This document shows positions 1 to 8,862 of a stretch of DNA of 64,000 nucleotides, one piece after another. A model generated the notes under the pieces. The model was not told the origin of the DNA. It saw only the letters and a list, made by a program, of their open reading frames with translations, and did no database searches. Both the position numbers and the translations under genes were made by a program. The stretch comes from Verrucomicrobiia bacterium (lineage in GTDB: Bacteria > Verrucomicrobiota > Verrucomicrobiia > Limisphaerales > JADLHS01): contig JAHCLO010000003.1 in assembly GCA_026125285.1 (NCBI GenBank), positions 228,661 to 292,660 on the forward strand, in the 5' to 3' direction. Each line of letters opens with the position of its first letter. The first letter of the stretch is position 1.

Positions 1-222
1 CAGTGTTGAACCGCAGAAAGGGGCTTGCTGCAAGCGGGACAGTTCATGCCAAACGACCGTTGGAATCTCGCATCTACGTCACTTTCGATGAGTGCCCACA
101 CTCATCTGGATGGCGGGGTTATCCTTTCAACCCTTCCAGCGCAATGCAAAAAACTGGTCACCATTGTCTGCGCGCCACCGTCAATGTCACTGTGATTCGC
201 CGGCCAGACCTCACAATCAGGC

Positions 223-1542
223 TCAAATCGCGAAATCGTTGTATTCCGGTTTCACGGCCTCGGTTGGCGGAAGCAGCATACCGGCGGCGACGGTGGCATT
301 CGTGCCCTGCTCGATGATTACGAACGCGCCAGTCAGTCGGTTGGTGCTGTAACCGTCAAACACCAGCGGGCGCGCGGTCTTGAGGCGAATCTCCCCAATG
401 TCGTTGAGCGCGAGTTCCGGGGGCTCTGGTTCGGCGTCGAAGGTTGAAATGTTGATCCGGTTTTCAATGGTGGTAACGACGGCTTGCGTGGTTTGCGTGG
501 TGTGTTTGAGAAAGTACTTCTTCCCGCGCTGCAAGGGCCGCGGGTGCATCCAACCCACCCGGGCGCGCAGTTCGGTACTCGCCCCGGGCAGCAGGTCCAT
601 GCCCACGATCATGTCGCCGCGGCTGACATCGAGGTCGTGCTCCAGGCAGAGGGTGACGGATTGGGGGCAGAAGGCCTCTGGCAGCGGGCCGTCGTGGGTC
701 CAGAGTTCCTTCACCGTGCTCCGAAAACCACCGGGCAGCACCAAGACCTTCTGCCCCACCCTGACGATGCCGCCGGCAATCTGTCCGCTTAAGCCTCTGA
801 AGTCATGCAACCGCGGATCGCGTGGATTATTCGGACGATTCACCCACTGAACCGGCAGGCGGAAGGCGCTAAGATTCCAGTCGCTGGCAATATGCACGGT
901 TTCCAAATGCCCCAACAACGTCGGGCCTTCAAACCAGGGCGTGTGGTTGGATTTCTCCACGACGTTATCGCCGTTGAGCGCGCTCAAGGGGATGAATTTC
1001 ACGTCCTTGAACACGTCGAGCCGGGGCAAAAACGCCTCGAACTGGTCGCGGATTTCGCGGAACCGATCCTCACTCCAATCCACCAGATCCATTTTGTTGA
1101 CCGCAATGACCAGGTGCGGAATGCCGAGCAACGCGGCGATGTAAGTGTGCCGGCGGCTTTGTTCGATCACGCCCTGCCGCGCGTCCACGAGCACGATGGA
1201 CAGATTGGCGGTGGACGCGCCGGTGATCATGTTGCGCGTGTACTGCACATGGCCCGGCGTGTCCGCGACGATGAATTTGCGGCGCGGCGTGGCAAAGTAG
1301 CGATACGCGACATCAATCGTAATTCCCTGTTCCCGTTCGGCGCGCAAGCCGTCGGTGAGGTTGGCCAGATTGATCTGGCCACCGCCGGTGATGTCGGCGG
1401 AACGCGCCAGCGCTTCAAGCTGATCCTCCATCAGCGATTTCGAATCGTAGAGCAATCGGCCAATCAATGTGGACTTGCCGTCGTCCACGCTGCCGCAGGT
1501 GTTGAAGCGGAGGATGTCAATGGGATGTGGTTGGGTGGACAT
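223..1542 (-). CDS. cysN: Sulfate adenylyltransferase subunit 1 (CysN)
   Basis: GTPase subunit of ATP sulfurylase, which with CysD makes adenosine-5'-phosphosulfate (APS) from ATP and sulfate. The 439-aa product has the translation-GTPase motifs in order: GSVDDGKSTLIGRLL (G1) near the N-terminus, DTPGHVQY (G3), NKMD (G4) and SAL (G5), followed by EF-Tu-like beta-barrel domains. The length suits a stand-alone CysN; there is no fused CysC kinase domain. I start it at the ATG giving MSTQPHPIDILRF, because the open frame further upstream only mirrors cysD in another frame. It is the last gene of the sulfur operon, 14 bp after cysD. Confidence 0.95.
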   Translation of the reverse strand: MSTQPHPIDILRFNTCGSVDDGKSTLIGRLLYDSKSLMEDQLEALARSADITGGGQINLANLTDGLRAEREQGITIDVAYRYFATPRRKFIVADTPGHVQYTRNMITGASTANLSIVLVDARQGVIEQSRRHTYIAALLGIPHLVIAVNKMDLVDWSEDRFREIRDQFEAFLPRLDVFKDVKFIPLSALNGDNVVEKSNHTPWFEGPTLLGHLETVHIASDWNLSAFRLPVQWVNRPNNPRDPRLHDFRGLSGQIAGGIVRVGQKVLVLPGGFRSTVKELWTHDGPLPEAFCPQSVTLCLEHDLDVSRGDMIVGMDLLPGASTELRARVGWMHPRPLQRGKKYFLKHTTQTTQAVVTTIENRINISTFDAEPEPPELALNDIGEIRLKTARPLVFDGYSTNRLTGAFVIIEQGTNATVAAGMLLPPTEAVKPEYNDFAI

Positions 1543-1556
1543 GAGGAGAGTTGGCT

Positions 1557-2459
1557 TCAGAAATATCCCTGCTTCTTCCGGTCTTCCATCGCCGCCTCGG
1601 ACGATTTGTCGTCGGCTCGCGAACCCCGTTCCGTTACCCGCGCGGCGGCAATCTCCGTGATGATGTCGTCCACCGAATCCGCCGGCGATTCCACCATGCC
1701 GGTGCTGATGATGTCGCCGATGGTGCGCACCCGGACGACCAACTCGCGAGTCTCCTCGGTAGGCTTGGGTGGCAACAGATCGGTGACTGGCAGCCACTGG
1801 CCACCCCGCCGCACCACTTTCCGCGGGTGGCTGAAATAAATCGTGGGCACGGCGAGTTGCTCCCGTTTGATGTATTCCCACACGTCCATCTCCGTCCAGT
1901 TGCTGAGTGGAAACGCCCGCATGTGTTCGCCGGGATTCACTCTGGCGTTGTAGAGGTTCCACAACTCGGGCCGCTGGTTCTTGGGGTCCCACTGGCCGAA
2001 ACCGTCGCGAAAGCTGAAGAAGCGTTCCTTGGCGCGGGCCTTTTCCTCGTCGCGCCGCGCACCGCCGATCAGGCAATCGAAGCGGAATTCCTCAACCGCC
2101 GCCAGCAGCGCGGGGATTTGCAGACGATTGCGGCTGATTTCACCGGGAGACGGTACGGCGATGCCGGCCTTGATCGCGTCTTCGACTTTGCGCACGATCA
2201 ATTTGCCGCCCAATTCCGCGGCGCGCCGGTCGCGGAATTCGTTCAACTCGGGAAAATGATGGCCGGTATCAATGTTCAGCAGCGGCATCGGGATGTCCGA
2301 GGGCCGGAACGCTTTCTCGGCGAGCCGCAGCAGGCAGATGGAATCTTTGCCGCCGGAAAAAAGAATGGCCGGCCGCTCGAACTCCGCCGCCACTTCCCGC
2401 ATCACGTGAATGGCCTCGGTTTCGAGATACTGAAGATGGTCGAGATGATAGGAGCTCAT
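1557..2459 (-). CDS. cysD: Sulfate adenylyltransferase subunit 2 (CysD)
   Basis: Catalytic N-type ATP pyrophosphatase subunit of ATP sulfurylase, the partner of CysN. The 300-aa protein starts MSSYHLDHLQYLE and carries the PP-loop FSGGKDSICLL near residue 40, plus the family's RRDEEKARAKERFFSFRD segment and a C-terminal region rich in basic and acidic residues. Length agrees with the roughly 302 aa of known CysD. The ATG shares one base with the TGA stop of cysH, so the two are probably translationally coupled. A longer start is possible but would run into cysH and has no homologous sequence. Confidence 0.96.
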   Translation of the reverse strand: MSSYHLDHLQYLETEAIHVMREVAAEFERPAILFSGGKDSICLLRLAEKAFRPSDIPMPLLNIDTGHHFPELNEFRDRRAAELGGKLIVRKVEDAIKAGIAVPSPGEISRNRLQIPALLAAVEEFRFDCLIGGARRDEEKARAKERFFSFRDGFGQWDPKNQRPELWNLYNARVNPGEHMRAFPLSNWTEMDVWEYIKREQLAVPTIYFSHPRKVVRRGGQWLPVTDLLPPKPTEETRELVVRVRTIGDIISTGMVESPADSVDDIITEIAAARVTERGSRADDKSSEAAMEDRKKQGYF

Positions 2460-3148
2460 CAGATCAAACCCCTTTCCAGCCGCTCGGTGTTGGCCACGGC
2501 CAGGCCGCCCCAGGCCGCGTGCAATCCGCACTCGCGTTTTTCGTCGGCCTTGGCCGGATCGAAGTAATCCCATTCATTCGGCAGGCTGTGTTCCTTGAGA
2601 TACTCCTCCATTTGCGCGTCGGTCCAGTGAAACACCGGGCTGACCTTGAGCGCGCCAAAGTTTTTATCCTCGCTGACGATGTCGAGTCCGGCACGGTTTG
2701 GGTTCTGCACCTTGCGGAGGGCCGTGATCCAGACGGTGGGCGCGAGTTCCTTCATGCCGCGTTGAAAAGGCTCGAGCTTCATCACGGCGCTGAATTGCTT
2801 CAGTCGCTCCTCGTTTTCTGGTGTGGGTTCGGGCGCGCCGCCGTGAATCGCGTCATAGTGCATGGTGGTCATTTTCGGCAGGAAAGCTCTCACGTTGAGT
2901 TTGAGTTGCTGCTTCAATTGCTCGGCGTGCCGGTAGGTGGCCGGGCGATTGTAGCCGTGGTCCACCCACAGCACGGGGATGTCCGGCTGGACTCGGGTGC
3001 AGAGGTGCAAGACGACTGCTTCGTAAGGGCGAAAATTCGTGGACACGATGGCGCGGCCATTGGCGTTCGCGACGGCCCACTTGACGATGTCGAGCGGGTG
3101 TTTCGCGAGCAATTCGGCGTTCGCTTGGGCAATTTGCTCAGGGGTCAT
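2459..3148 (-). CDS. cysH: Phosphoadenylyl-sulfate reductase (CysH)
   Basis: Thioredoxin-dependent reductase that forms sulfite from PAPS or APS. The 229-aa protein has the PAPS-reductase fold signatures VSTNFRPYEAVVLHL, the WVDHGYNRPATYRHAEQL segment and the C-terminal ECGLH catalytic cysteine motif. The paired-cysteine motifs that bind the 4Fe-4S cluster in APS reductases are not visible; the only cysteines are in LHLCTR and ECGLH. That favours the cluster-free PAPS type (EC 1.8.4.8). The ATG overlaps the stop of the upstream small gene in an ATGA arrangement. Confidence 0.93.
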   Translation of the reverse strand: MTPEQIAQANAELLAKHPLDIVKWAVANANGRAIVSTNFRPYEAVVLHLCTRVQPDIPVLWVDHGYNRPATYRHAEQLKQQLKLNVRAFLPKMTTMHYDAIHGGAPEPTPENEERLKQFSAVMKLEPFQRGMKELAPTVWITALRKVQNPNRAGLDIVSEDKNFGALKVSPVFHWTDAQMEEYLKEHSLPNEWDYFDPAKADEKRECGLHAAWGGLAVANTERLERGLI

Positions 3149-3327
3149 GGCAATTGGGGAAGCTGTTCCAAGTCGGCAATGTCCTGCAAACGACCGGAAG
3201 CCTTCTTGTTCGTGAGAAAATCTTCGGAGCTTAGGAGATTCACAATCTGGCCATCAATAGTGCCCTCGATGCGGCGGGCGTAGGTCCAGGCAAATTCGAT
3301 TCCGGAGACATAGGGTGGGATTTCCAT
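3145..3327 (-). CDS. Small nucleotidyltransferase-like C-terminal fragment
   Basis: Encodes about 60 aa starting MEIPPYVSG. The C-terminal segment FLTNKKASGRLQDIADLEQL resembles the tail of minimal nucleotidyltransferases of toxin-antitoxin type, where a phrase like NKRAxGRPKDLxDxExL is common. The catalytic part (GGxxxxxxG...DxD) is absent, so this is either a relic or a small stand-alone protein. It sits 25 bp after cysI and overlaps cysH by 4 bp (ATGA), which places it inside the sulfate reduction operon and may couple cysH translation to it. The similarity is from memory of the motif only. Confidence 0.55.
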   Translation of the reverse strand: MEIPPYVSGIEFAWTYARRIEGTIDGQIVNLLSSEDFLTNKKASGRLQDIADLEQLPQLP

Positions 3328-3352
3328 GAGATTGGGCACTGCACCAGATCGG

Positions 3353-5029
3353 TCAGGTAGCCTTGAGCGCAACTTCAGGAAACAACACCCGCTCACACCA
3401 GTCGCCCAAGCGCTCGTTTACCCGCCGCTCTTTCGCATAACGCGCCAGCACCGGCCGCAGTTCAGTTTCCACCTCGGCTTCCTTCACCACGTCCCTCCAC
3501 ACGCGATTCAGCCGCGTGCCGGAAGCATTGCCGCCGAGCCAGACTTGATAACGGCCCGGCGCCTTGCCGACGAATGCAATCTCCGCCATGTAAGGCCGCG
3601 CGCACCCGTTCGGGCAACCCGTCGAGCGGATGATGATTTCTTCGCCGGCCAAGCCGACCTCCGCGCAGAGTTTCTCGATCCGATCCACCAGGCCCGGCAA
3701 CATGCGCTCCGACTCCGCCAGCGCCAGGCCGCAAGTCGGCAGGGCGGGACACGCCATTGCGGCGGCATGCAGGACGCTGGCTTGATGTTCGGTTTTGACA
3801 CCGTGCTCCAGGAGCAGCGCATTGACGCCGGCCTTTTCGGCTTCGGCCACGTTGGCGAGGATCACGTTTTGATTGGTGGTCAGGCGGAATTCCAAGTTGG
3901 CAAATCCCTCGGCCACCGCCCGCAGGGCGTTCTTCTGTGCTCCCTGGATGCGGCCGGTCTCGACAAACAATCCGAGAAACCAAGTGCCATCCACCGCGCG
4001 ATGCCAACCGTAAAGATCGCCCATCGTCGTGAATTGATATGGCCGGGCGGGCGCGATTTGGATGCCCGCACGCTGGTTTACTTCCGCGCGCATGAAATCC
4101 ACCCCGCGCTCGGCCACGACGTATTTGAGCCGGGCATGTTTGCGATCTGTGCGATCACCAAAGTCGCGGTGAATCGTCAACACCGCCTTGGCCACGTCCA
4201 CCACCTTGTCCAGCGTGAAGAAGCCAATCACATCCGCGAGACGGGGATAGGTTACCTCGTTGCCGTGGCTGCGCCCCATGCCACCGCCCACTGCGAGGTT
4301 GTAGCCGGTCAGGCGATCGTTTTCGACGATGGCGATGAAGCCCAGACAGTTGGTGAGCACGTCCACGTCATTAACCGGCGGGATGGCGAACGCGATTTTG
4401 AATTTTCGTGGCAGATAAGTTTTGCCATAGAGCGGATCAACGAAATCCCTGTTTGATTCGTCCGCCAGATTCAACTCCTGGCCATCAATCCAGATGGAAT
4501 GATACGCCCTGGTCTTCGGGGCCAGTGCCATGGCCACTCTGTGGCAATCCTGAAAAACCCGCTCGCGCGCGTTTGTGAAGGCGGGCATGGGCGGCGCCAG
4601 GACATTGCGGTTCACATCGCCGCACGCCGCGAGAGTTGAGAGCAACGACTCATTGATGCCCTTGATGACCGGGCGCAACCCGGATTTGACGATCCCGTGA
4701 AATTGGATGCTCTGGCGCGTGGTGATGCGCAGCGTGTGGTTACCATAACGGTCGGCAAGATCATCGAACACACACCATTGCTTCGGCGTCATGACGCCGC
4801 CGGGGATGCGGCCCCGCACCATCATGATGTACTTCTTACCGGTCTTGCGCAGATCGCGGTCATCTTGCTGATACGAACCGTGAAACTTGAGAAACTGGTT
4901 GTCATCCTCGGAGAAATGATCCGAAGAAGCATCCGCCAGCGTTTGTGCAATCGTACCCGCCAAGGTTGGATTGGCCGCCTTCAACAGTTCGTTGCGCGAC
5001 AGTTCGGATTTGACTTCGGTGCTGCTCAT
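3353..5029 (-). CDS. cysI: Assimilatory sulfite reductase hemoprotein (CysI family)
   Basis: Siroheme and 4Fe-4S enzyme that reduces sulfite to sulfide with six electrons. The 558-aa protein follows the CysI pattern: two nitrite/sulfite reductase ferredoxin-like repeats (RITTRQSIQFHGI near residue 100) and the cluster/siroheme cysteines in ACPALPTCGLALAE (C-x5-C) and STGCPNGCARPY (C-x3-C). E. coli CysI is about 570 aa, so it is full length. No CysJ flavoprotein gene lies nearby, so the electron donor is encoded elsewhere or is ferredoxin. It is the first gene of the operon and a promoter-like sequence lies just upstream. Confidence 0.95.
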   Translation of the reverse strand: MSSTEVKSELSRNELLKAANPTLAGTIAQTLADASSDHFSEDDNQFLKFHGSYQQDDRDLRKTGKKYIMMVRGRIPGGVMTPKQWCVFDDLADRYGNHTLRITTRQSIQFHGIVKSGLRPVIKGINESLLSTLAACGDVNRNVLAPPMPAFTNARERVFQDCHRVAMALAPKTRAYHSIWIDGQELNLADESNRDFVDPLYGKTYLPRKFKIAFAIPPVNDVDVLTNCLGFIAIVENDRLTGYNLAVGGGMGRSHGNEVTYPRLADVIGFFTLDKVVDVAKAVLTIHRDFGDRTDRKHARLKYVVAERGVDFMRAEVNQRAGIQIAPARPYQFTTMGDLYGWHRAVDGTWFLGLFVETGRIQGAQKNALRAVAEGFANLEFRLTTNQNVILANVAEAEKAGVNALLLEHGVKTEHQASVLHAAAMACPALPTCGLALAESERMLPGLVDRIEKLCAEVGLAGEEIIIRSTGCPNGCARPYMAEIAFVGKAPGRYQVWLGGNASGTRLNRVWRDVVKEAEVETELRPVLARYAKERRVNERLGDWCERVLFPEVALKAT

Positions 5030-5056
5030 GGTTTCAACATCTACTAGATAGATAGA

Positions 5057-5085
5057 TTTTTAATAATACAAAAAGCCATTGTCAA
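5057..5085 (-). promoter_or_regulatory. Possible sigma-70-like promoter upstream of cysI
   Basis: On the minus strand a perfect TTGACA (5085-5080) is followed after 16-17 bases by an AT-rich TTAAAAA segment, about 30 bp before the cysI ATG. The -10 match to TATAAT is poor, so this is only a candidate. A short tandem GATA/TCTA run lies between it and the start codon. Confidence 0.35.
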
Positions 5086-5191
5086 ACTGCTTTTACATGG
5101 CTTTCATGGATGGCTTGGTTTGAATGTCTATTGAAAGAATAGAGTATAACTTCTTGCTGGCCGGTTTTGGTGGCAAGAGAGAAGTGAGATT

Positions 5192-6046
5192 TCAAGATGC
5201 TGGAGCCAGGCGTTGAGTGAGCAAGGCGGCGAGAAACAGCAGCAGGAAGCCAACACTTGAGGTCCTCGAAATCTCCGGCGCTACCGCCAGCCAATCCACG
5301 AAAACAATGCCCGCCAGCAATCCCGACACGGTGCGCCCCACGTTGACGTCAGTTGTCCAGAAGGCCGTCCGCAGGCAGCGCACCACCCAGAGCGCCAAAA
5401 CGAGCGACACCAGCAGCGCTGGTTCGCGATAGTCAGCTGGGTTCATGAGCAGCGCCAGAAGGATCGGTGCGCTCAACAGCACCACCGGCCAGCGTGGCGT
5501 TGGGCCGCGCGAGCTTTCCTTGCGCGCGAGTCCGCTTAAGCCGACGACGTACACGCCCAGCGCGACTCCGCTCCATAGCGCGCGGCCCGTGATGCCGAAC
5601 ACGCCGGTTGAGGCGGCCAGCACATAGACCAGAAATCGGCAGGCGCCCATCAACACCGGCGACAACGTGAAAAGCTTGTGAACGGCGTTGTAAACCAGAA
5701 TGCAGAGCGCCAGCGCGACGCCCGTGGCCGCACTCACCGGGCCGAGCCACAAGAGAGATAATTCGCCCAGCCCCAGCCAGACAAAGCCGAGCTTCCACAC
5801 GGTGTTCCGTTCGATGGCGCCCGAGGGAATGGGCCGTTCCCGACGATGCTGTTGGTCGAACGTGGCGTCAAAGGCATCGTTCAAGAACATGCCGCCGATG
5901 TAGAGCAGCGTGGTGCCGATGAAGAGGAACGGGAACTTCTCCAAATTACCACCGCCGCCGAGCCACCATCCCGCCAGGCAATTTGACCACACGGTGGGCA
6001 GATTGGAAACACGACCGAGAATCAGGAGCGAACGAAGCCAGGACAT
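5192..6046 (-). CDS. eboC: UbiA-family prenyltransferase, EboC-like
   Basis: Integral membrane protein of 284 aa with about eight hydrophobic segments. The first aspartate-rich motif is present as NDAFDATFD (NDxxDxxxD), which binds the Mg-diphosphate of the prenyl donor. The second motif of ordinary UbiA (YDxxED) is replaced by a GLSGLARKE segment, which I associate with the EboC group. The opening RVSNLPTVWSNCLAGWWLGGG also fits EboC. I start at the ATG giving MSWLRSL; in-frame TTG and GTG codons lie five and one codons upstream. It is about 100 bp downstream of the eboE-like gene on the same strand, which supports the assignment. Confidence 0.8.
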   Translation of the reverse strand: MSWLRSLLILGRVSNLPTVWSNCLAGWWLGGGGNLEKFPFLFIGTTLLYIGGMFLNDAFDATFDQQHRRERPIPSGAIERNTVWKLGFVWLGLGELSLLWLGPVSAATGVALALCILVYNAVHKLFTLSPVLMGACRFLVYVLAASTGVFGITGRALWSGVALGVYVVGLSGLARKESSRGPTPRWPVVLLSAPILLALLMNPADYREPALLVSLVLALWVVRCLRTAFWTTDVNVGRTVSGLLAGIVFVDWLAVAPEISRTSSVGFLLLFLAALLTQRLAPAS

Positions 6047-6142
6047 CACGTTAGGTATCAAGTTTGAGGCATGGTCCTTTTCTCAGGGAAATGATCAGCC
6101 CGCATTTGTGCGGCAGCGGCTGGCGTCCATGGCGATTGCAGT

Positions 6143-7315
6143 TCAAGCCGCATTCGCCAGCCCTCTCTCAACGAGTGATCGCAGCGTCCACTCGTATTCC
6201 GCCACCAGTTGTTCCACGACATCGCGGTTTTTCATTTCAGGCGGGAGCACTTCCCACGTGTAAGTTTCCATTTCGAGATGCGAGCACAACGCTGGATCTC
6301 CCGCCAGCAGATCGAGCACGCCCAGCAAATGATCCGCCGTGTTGCCAAACAACGCCGTCGGCGGGCTGTGCAGCGGGATATGAAAATGAATCCGCCATTC
6401 CAAGGCAGCGGTGGCTGCTGCTTCACCGGTCAGCGCGTCACGCAAATCCCGGTAAATGGACCGCTGGCCGTCCGCCTGTTGCACTACGACCTGGTGCAAA
6501 TAAACGTCATCGGCAAAGGCGCTCAAGGCCGTGCGGGCTTCCGCGGTGGGCTTGACGCGCAACGCGTTGCTCAGATGAATCTTGCTGAGTTTGATGCCGT
6601 GCTGCTGCAAACAGCCGATGGCCTCCTGCGGATTCTCAAACTCCACCGCGTAGTGGCACGTGTCGTAGTTCACGCCTAAATGTTCGTTGAGGCGCGGGTC
6701 ATTGGGATGTTCAACACGCAGCCGGTCAAAAAAATGGAGCACTTCGGCGCTACCTTCCAGCACACACATCGGCTCGGGTTCCAGACCCAGATGCAGCTTG
6801 CGTCCAGTTTGCTCACTCACACGCGCGACGTGCTCGACACAACGCCAGAGGTTGGCACGGATCAAAGCGTGTTCCTCGGGTGTGGTCACGAGCCCTTTGA
6901 AACCGCAAGGCAGGGTGCTCACGCTGCCTTCTACGTGGTCCGGCAGCAATTGTGCGAGCAGATCGAACAACCGGTTCGTATAAGCCAGCCGTTCCGGCGT
7001 GGTCCAATCCGGCACGTAAACCCCGGTCTTCACGCGCGTCCCGTGAAACTGGCCATAGGGGAAACCATTGATCGTAAAAACATAGCACTGGTTGGCCGCG
7101 AGCCAGCGTTGGAAGGCCAGCAAAGTCTCCGCATCACCCAACTCTTGCGCCGCGCGGTTGCTCAAGCGCAGTCCGATGGCATACGGCTGGTCGGGACACA
7201 CGCGCTGCCGCACTGCGAGCGTGTAATTCTTCAACGCCGCGAACGTTTCGGCCCACGTTTCGCCCCGATGGATATTGGTGCAGTAGGCGAGGTGCAGGTT
7301 GTGGTTGAGCTTCAT
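6143..7315 (-). CDS. eboE: TIM-barrel metabolite traffic protein, EboE-like
   Basis: A 390-aa protein of the sugar-phosphate isomerase/AP endonuclease-2 TIM-barrel superfamily. The opening MKLNHNLHLAYCTNIHRGETW, the IGLRLSNRAAQEL segment, FTINGFPYGQFH and GVNYDTCHYAVEFE match what I recall of EboE. In the six-gene ebo cluster EboE is thought to take part in moving a prenylated or indole-alkaloid-type metabolite to the periplasm; its reaction is not known. Start chosen at the ATG of MKLNHN, since residues further upstream are not family-like. It precedes the eboC-like gene. No eboA, B, D or F is present next to it. Confidence 0.8.
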   Translation of the reverse strand: MKLNHNLHLAYCTNIHRGETWAETFAALKNYTLAVRQRVCPDQPYAIGLRLSNRAAQELGDAETLLAFQRWLAANQCYVFTINGFPYGQFHGTRVKTGVYVPDWTTPERLAYTNRLFDLLAQLLPDHVEGSVSTLPCGFKGLVTTPEEHALIRANLWRCVEHVARVSEQTGRKLHLGLEPEPMCVLEGSAEVLHFFDRLRVEHPNDPRLNEHLGVNYDTCHYAVEFENPQEAIGCLQQHGIKLSKIHLSNALRVKPTAEARTALSAFADDVYLHQVVVQQADGQRSIYRDLRDALTGEAAATAALEWRIHFHIPLHSPPTALFGNTADHLLGVLDLLAGDPALCSHLEMETYTWEVLPPEMKNRDVVEQLVAEYEWTLRSLVERGLANAA

Positions 7316-7527
7316 GCGCGAGGCAATTCTAGCGCGCCTTGCACGGGACAGGAAAGCGGGAATGCAGTGCGCGCACCCATCCAAACACCCAAAGGCTCGC
7401 CTCGCGACCTCCCATTTGGGTCCTTGGGTACTTGGATGCTTCCTGATGTTCCAAAGACTCCAGCTTCTTCCTCAGTGCCGGTGAAGGAAGCCAATCCAGT
7501 CTCCCTCCGTCCGGCGGCTGACGCGGG

Positions 7528-8718
7528 TTACAGTTCCCGCAGGGCGGCGGCAATGGGCACGCGCACCGCGCGAATTGCCGGGAAGAGTCCGCCAATCAGA
7601 CCGATGACCACCGCCCAAATTATCGCGCTCCCCAAGAGTTGGGGTGTCACGGCGAACGCGAAGGCAATCTGGCTAAAGCTCTGCCAATTGATGGTGGCCG
7701 CCTGATAGCCGTCAAATGCGAAATACGCTGCAGCGGCGCCCACCACGCCACCGAGCAACGCCAGTGCCAGGGACTCGAACATCACGGAAAGCACCACGGG
7801 GCCGGCCCCGAAACCCAGTGCCCGCAACGTGGCAATCTCGCGGGTGCGCGCGGCCACGGCGCTGTACATGGTGTTCAACGCGCCGAATAAAGCGCCCAGC
7901 GCCATCATCACGGCGATGAACACGCCGAAGTTTTGAATGAACGCGGTCAGCATCGAAGATTGGTCGGCCAGATACTCGGCCTGGCTCAACACCTTCACCT
8001 TGAGCCGCGGATTCGTTGTCAGCGAGTCCTTGAACTCCTGGAACGCTGCGGGCGACGAGAGTTTGGCGTACACCGACTGGAAGGAATCCCCGCGTTGATA
8101 AGCCGGTTGGAGCACGGCGGCATCCGTCCACATTTCCGATTCGGCGGAACCACCGCCACCGGTGAAGATGCCCACAATCTCCCAATCGTTCTGGCCGAGC
8201 CGCAGTTTGCTGCCGACTTCCAGACCGGCGAACGCCCGGGCGGCGCCGGCCCCCGCGATCACTTCGTTGCGGCCCGATTCAAACATGCGGCCTTCGATGA
8301 TTTTGAAATCATCCCTTACGCTCGACGCGGCCTGCTCGACGCCGCGGAAAGGCACGTTGGCGTCCGTGCCCGTGGAGCGTTTCGGCAGGTTGATGATGAC
8401 AAACAATTCTGCCGAAGCCAGCGGGCCGTCCGCGTTGCGTGCCAGGCCCGGCGCATCCGCGATCAGGCGGGTTTCCTCGCGCGAAAGCCCGCTGGTCATT
8501 TCCGCGTCCGCCCCGCTGCGCAGCACGATGGCCACATCATCCGCGCCCGGCACCGACATCGCGGCGCGGAAACCCGCGGCAATGGACAACACGCCCACAA
8601 AGACCGTTACCACGCCGGCAATGCCAACCCCGGCGGCAATGGCTGCGCCTTTGCGCTCGGGGATGGTGCGCAGATTAAACAGCGTGACGGAGACGACTTG
8701 GGAAAACCAATTGAGCAT
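7528..8718 (-). CDS. ABC transporter permease, MacB/FtsX type (second)
   Basis: A 396-aa permease with an N-terminal transmembrane helix (about residues 27-48), a large extracytoplasmic MacB_PCD-like domain and three C-terminal helices of the FtsX fold containing the conserved RTREIATLRALGFG loop. Such proteins pair with an ATPase of LolD/MacB type to drive mechanotransmission across the envelope. It is the last gene of the four-gene exporter operon and is separated from the other permease by 144 bp filled with repeats. Confidence 0.9.
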   Translation of the reverse strand: MLNWFSQVVSVTLFNLRTIPERKGAAIAAGVGIAGVVTVFVGVLSIAAGFRAAMSVPGADDVAIVLRSGADAEMTSGLSREETRLIADAPGLARNADGPLASAELFVIINLPKRSTGTDANVPFRGVEQAASSVRDDFKIIEGRMFESGRNEVIAGAGAARAFAGLEVGSKLRLGQNDWEIVGIFTGGGGSAESEMWTDAAVLQPAYQRGDSFQSVYAKLSSPAAFQEFKDSLTTNPRLKVKVLSQAEYLADQSSMLTAFIQNFGVFIAVMMALGALFGALNTMYSAVAARTREIATLRALGFGAGPVVLSVMFESLALALLGGVVGAAAAYFAFDGYQAATINWQSFSQIAFAFAVTPQLLGSAIIWAVVIGLIGGLFPAIRAVRVPIAAALREL

Positions 8719-8862
8719 AGGTCAAAATTCCAAACCGCAAACGCCAAACATCAAACAAGCGCCAAAGCCCAGACTCCAAACCACGCCCACAGCCAGGCGG
8801 GAATCCAAGGTTTCGCATCCTCTTTGGTGTTTGGTGTTTGGTGTTTGGTGTTTGGTGTTTCA
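8719..8862. repeat. Repeat-filled spacer with TTTGGTG tandem array
   Basis: Between the two permease genes lies a run of the 7-mer TTTGGTG repeated about five times (8825-8862), preceded by more diverged GTTTGG-type words. Similar TTTGGGTGTTTGG words occur near 7380-7440 and inside mutL near 62051-62078. This is a dispersed simple-sequence family, not a CRISPR array: there are no unique spacers. Confidence 0.75.

Noticed and set aside
1-222. Short open frames at the left edge (3-317, 92-352)
   Set aside because: They overlap the 3' end of cysN on the other strand and have no recognisable features.
1543-2076. A longer N-terminus for CysN
   Set aside because: The extra sequence is the cysD gene read in another frame, low in complexity and rich in Arg, Gly and His; CysN homology starts at MSTQPHPIDIL.
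8825-8862. Tandem TTTGGTG repeats resembling a short CRISPR-like array
   Set aside because: The units are 7 bp, contiguous and without spacers; no cas genes are near. It is simple-sequence repeat.
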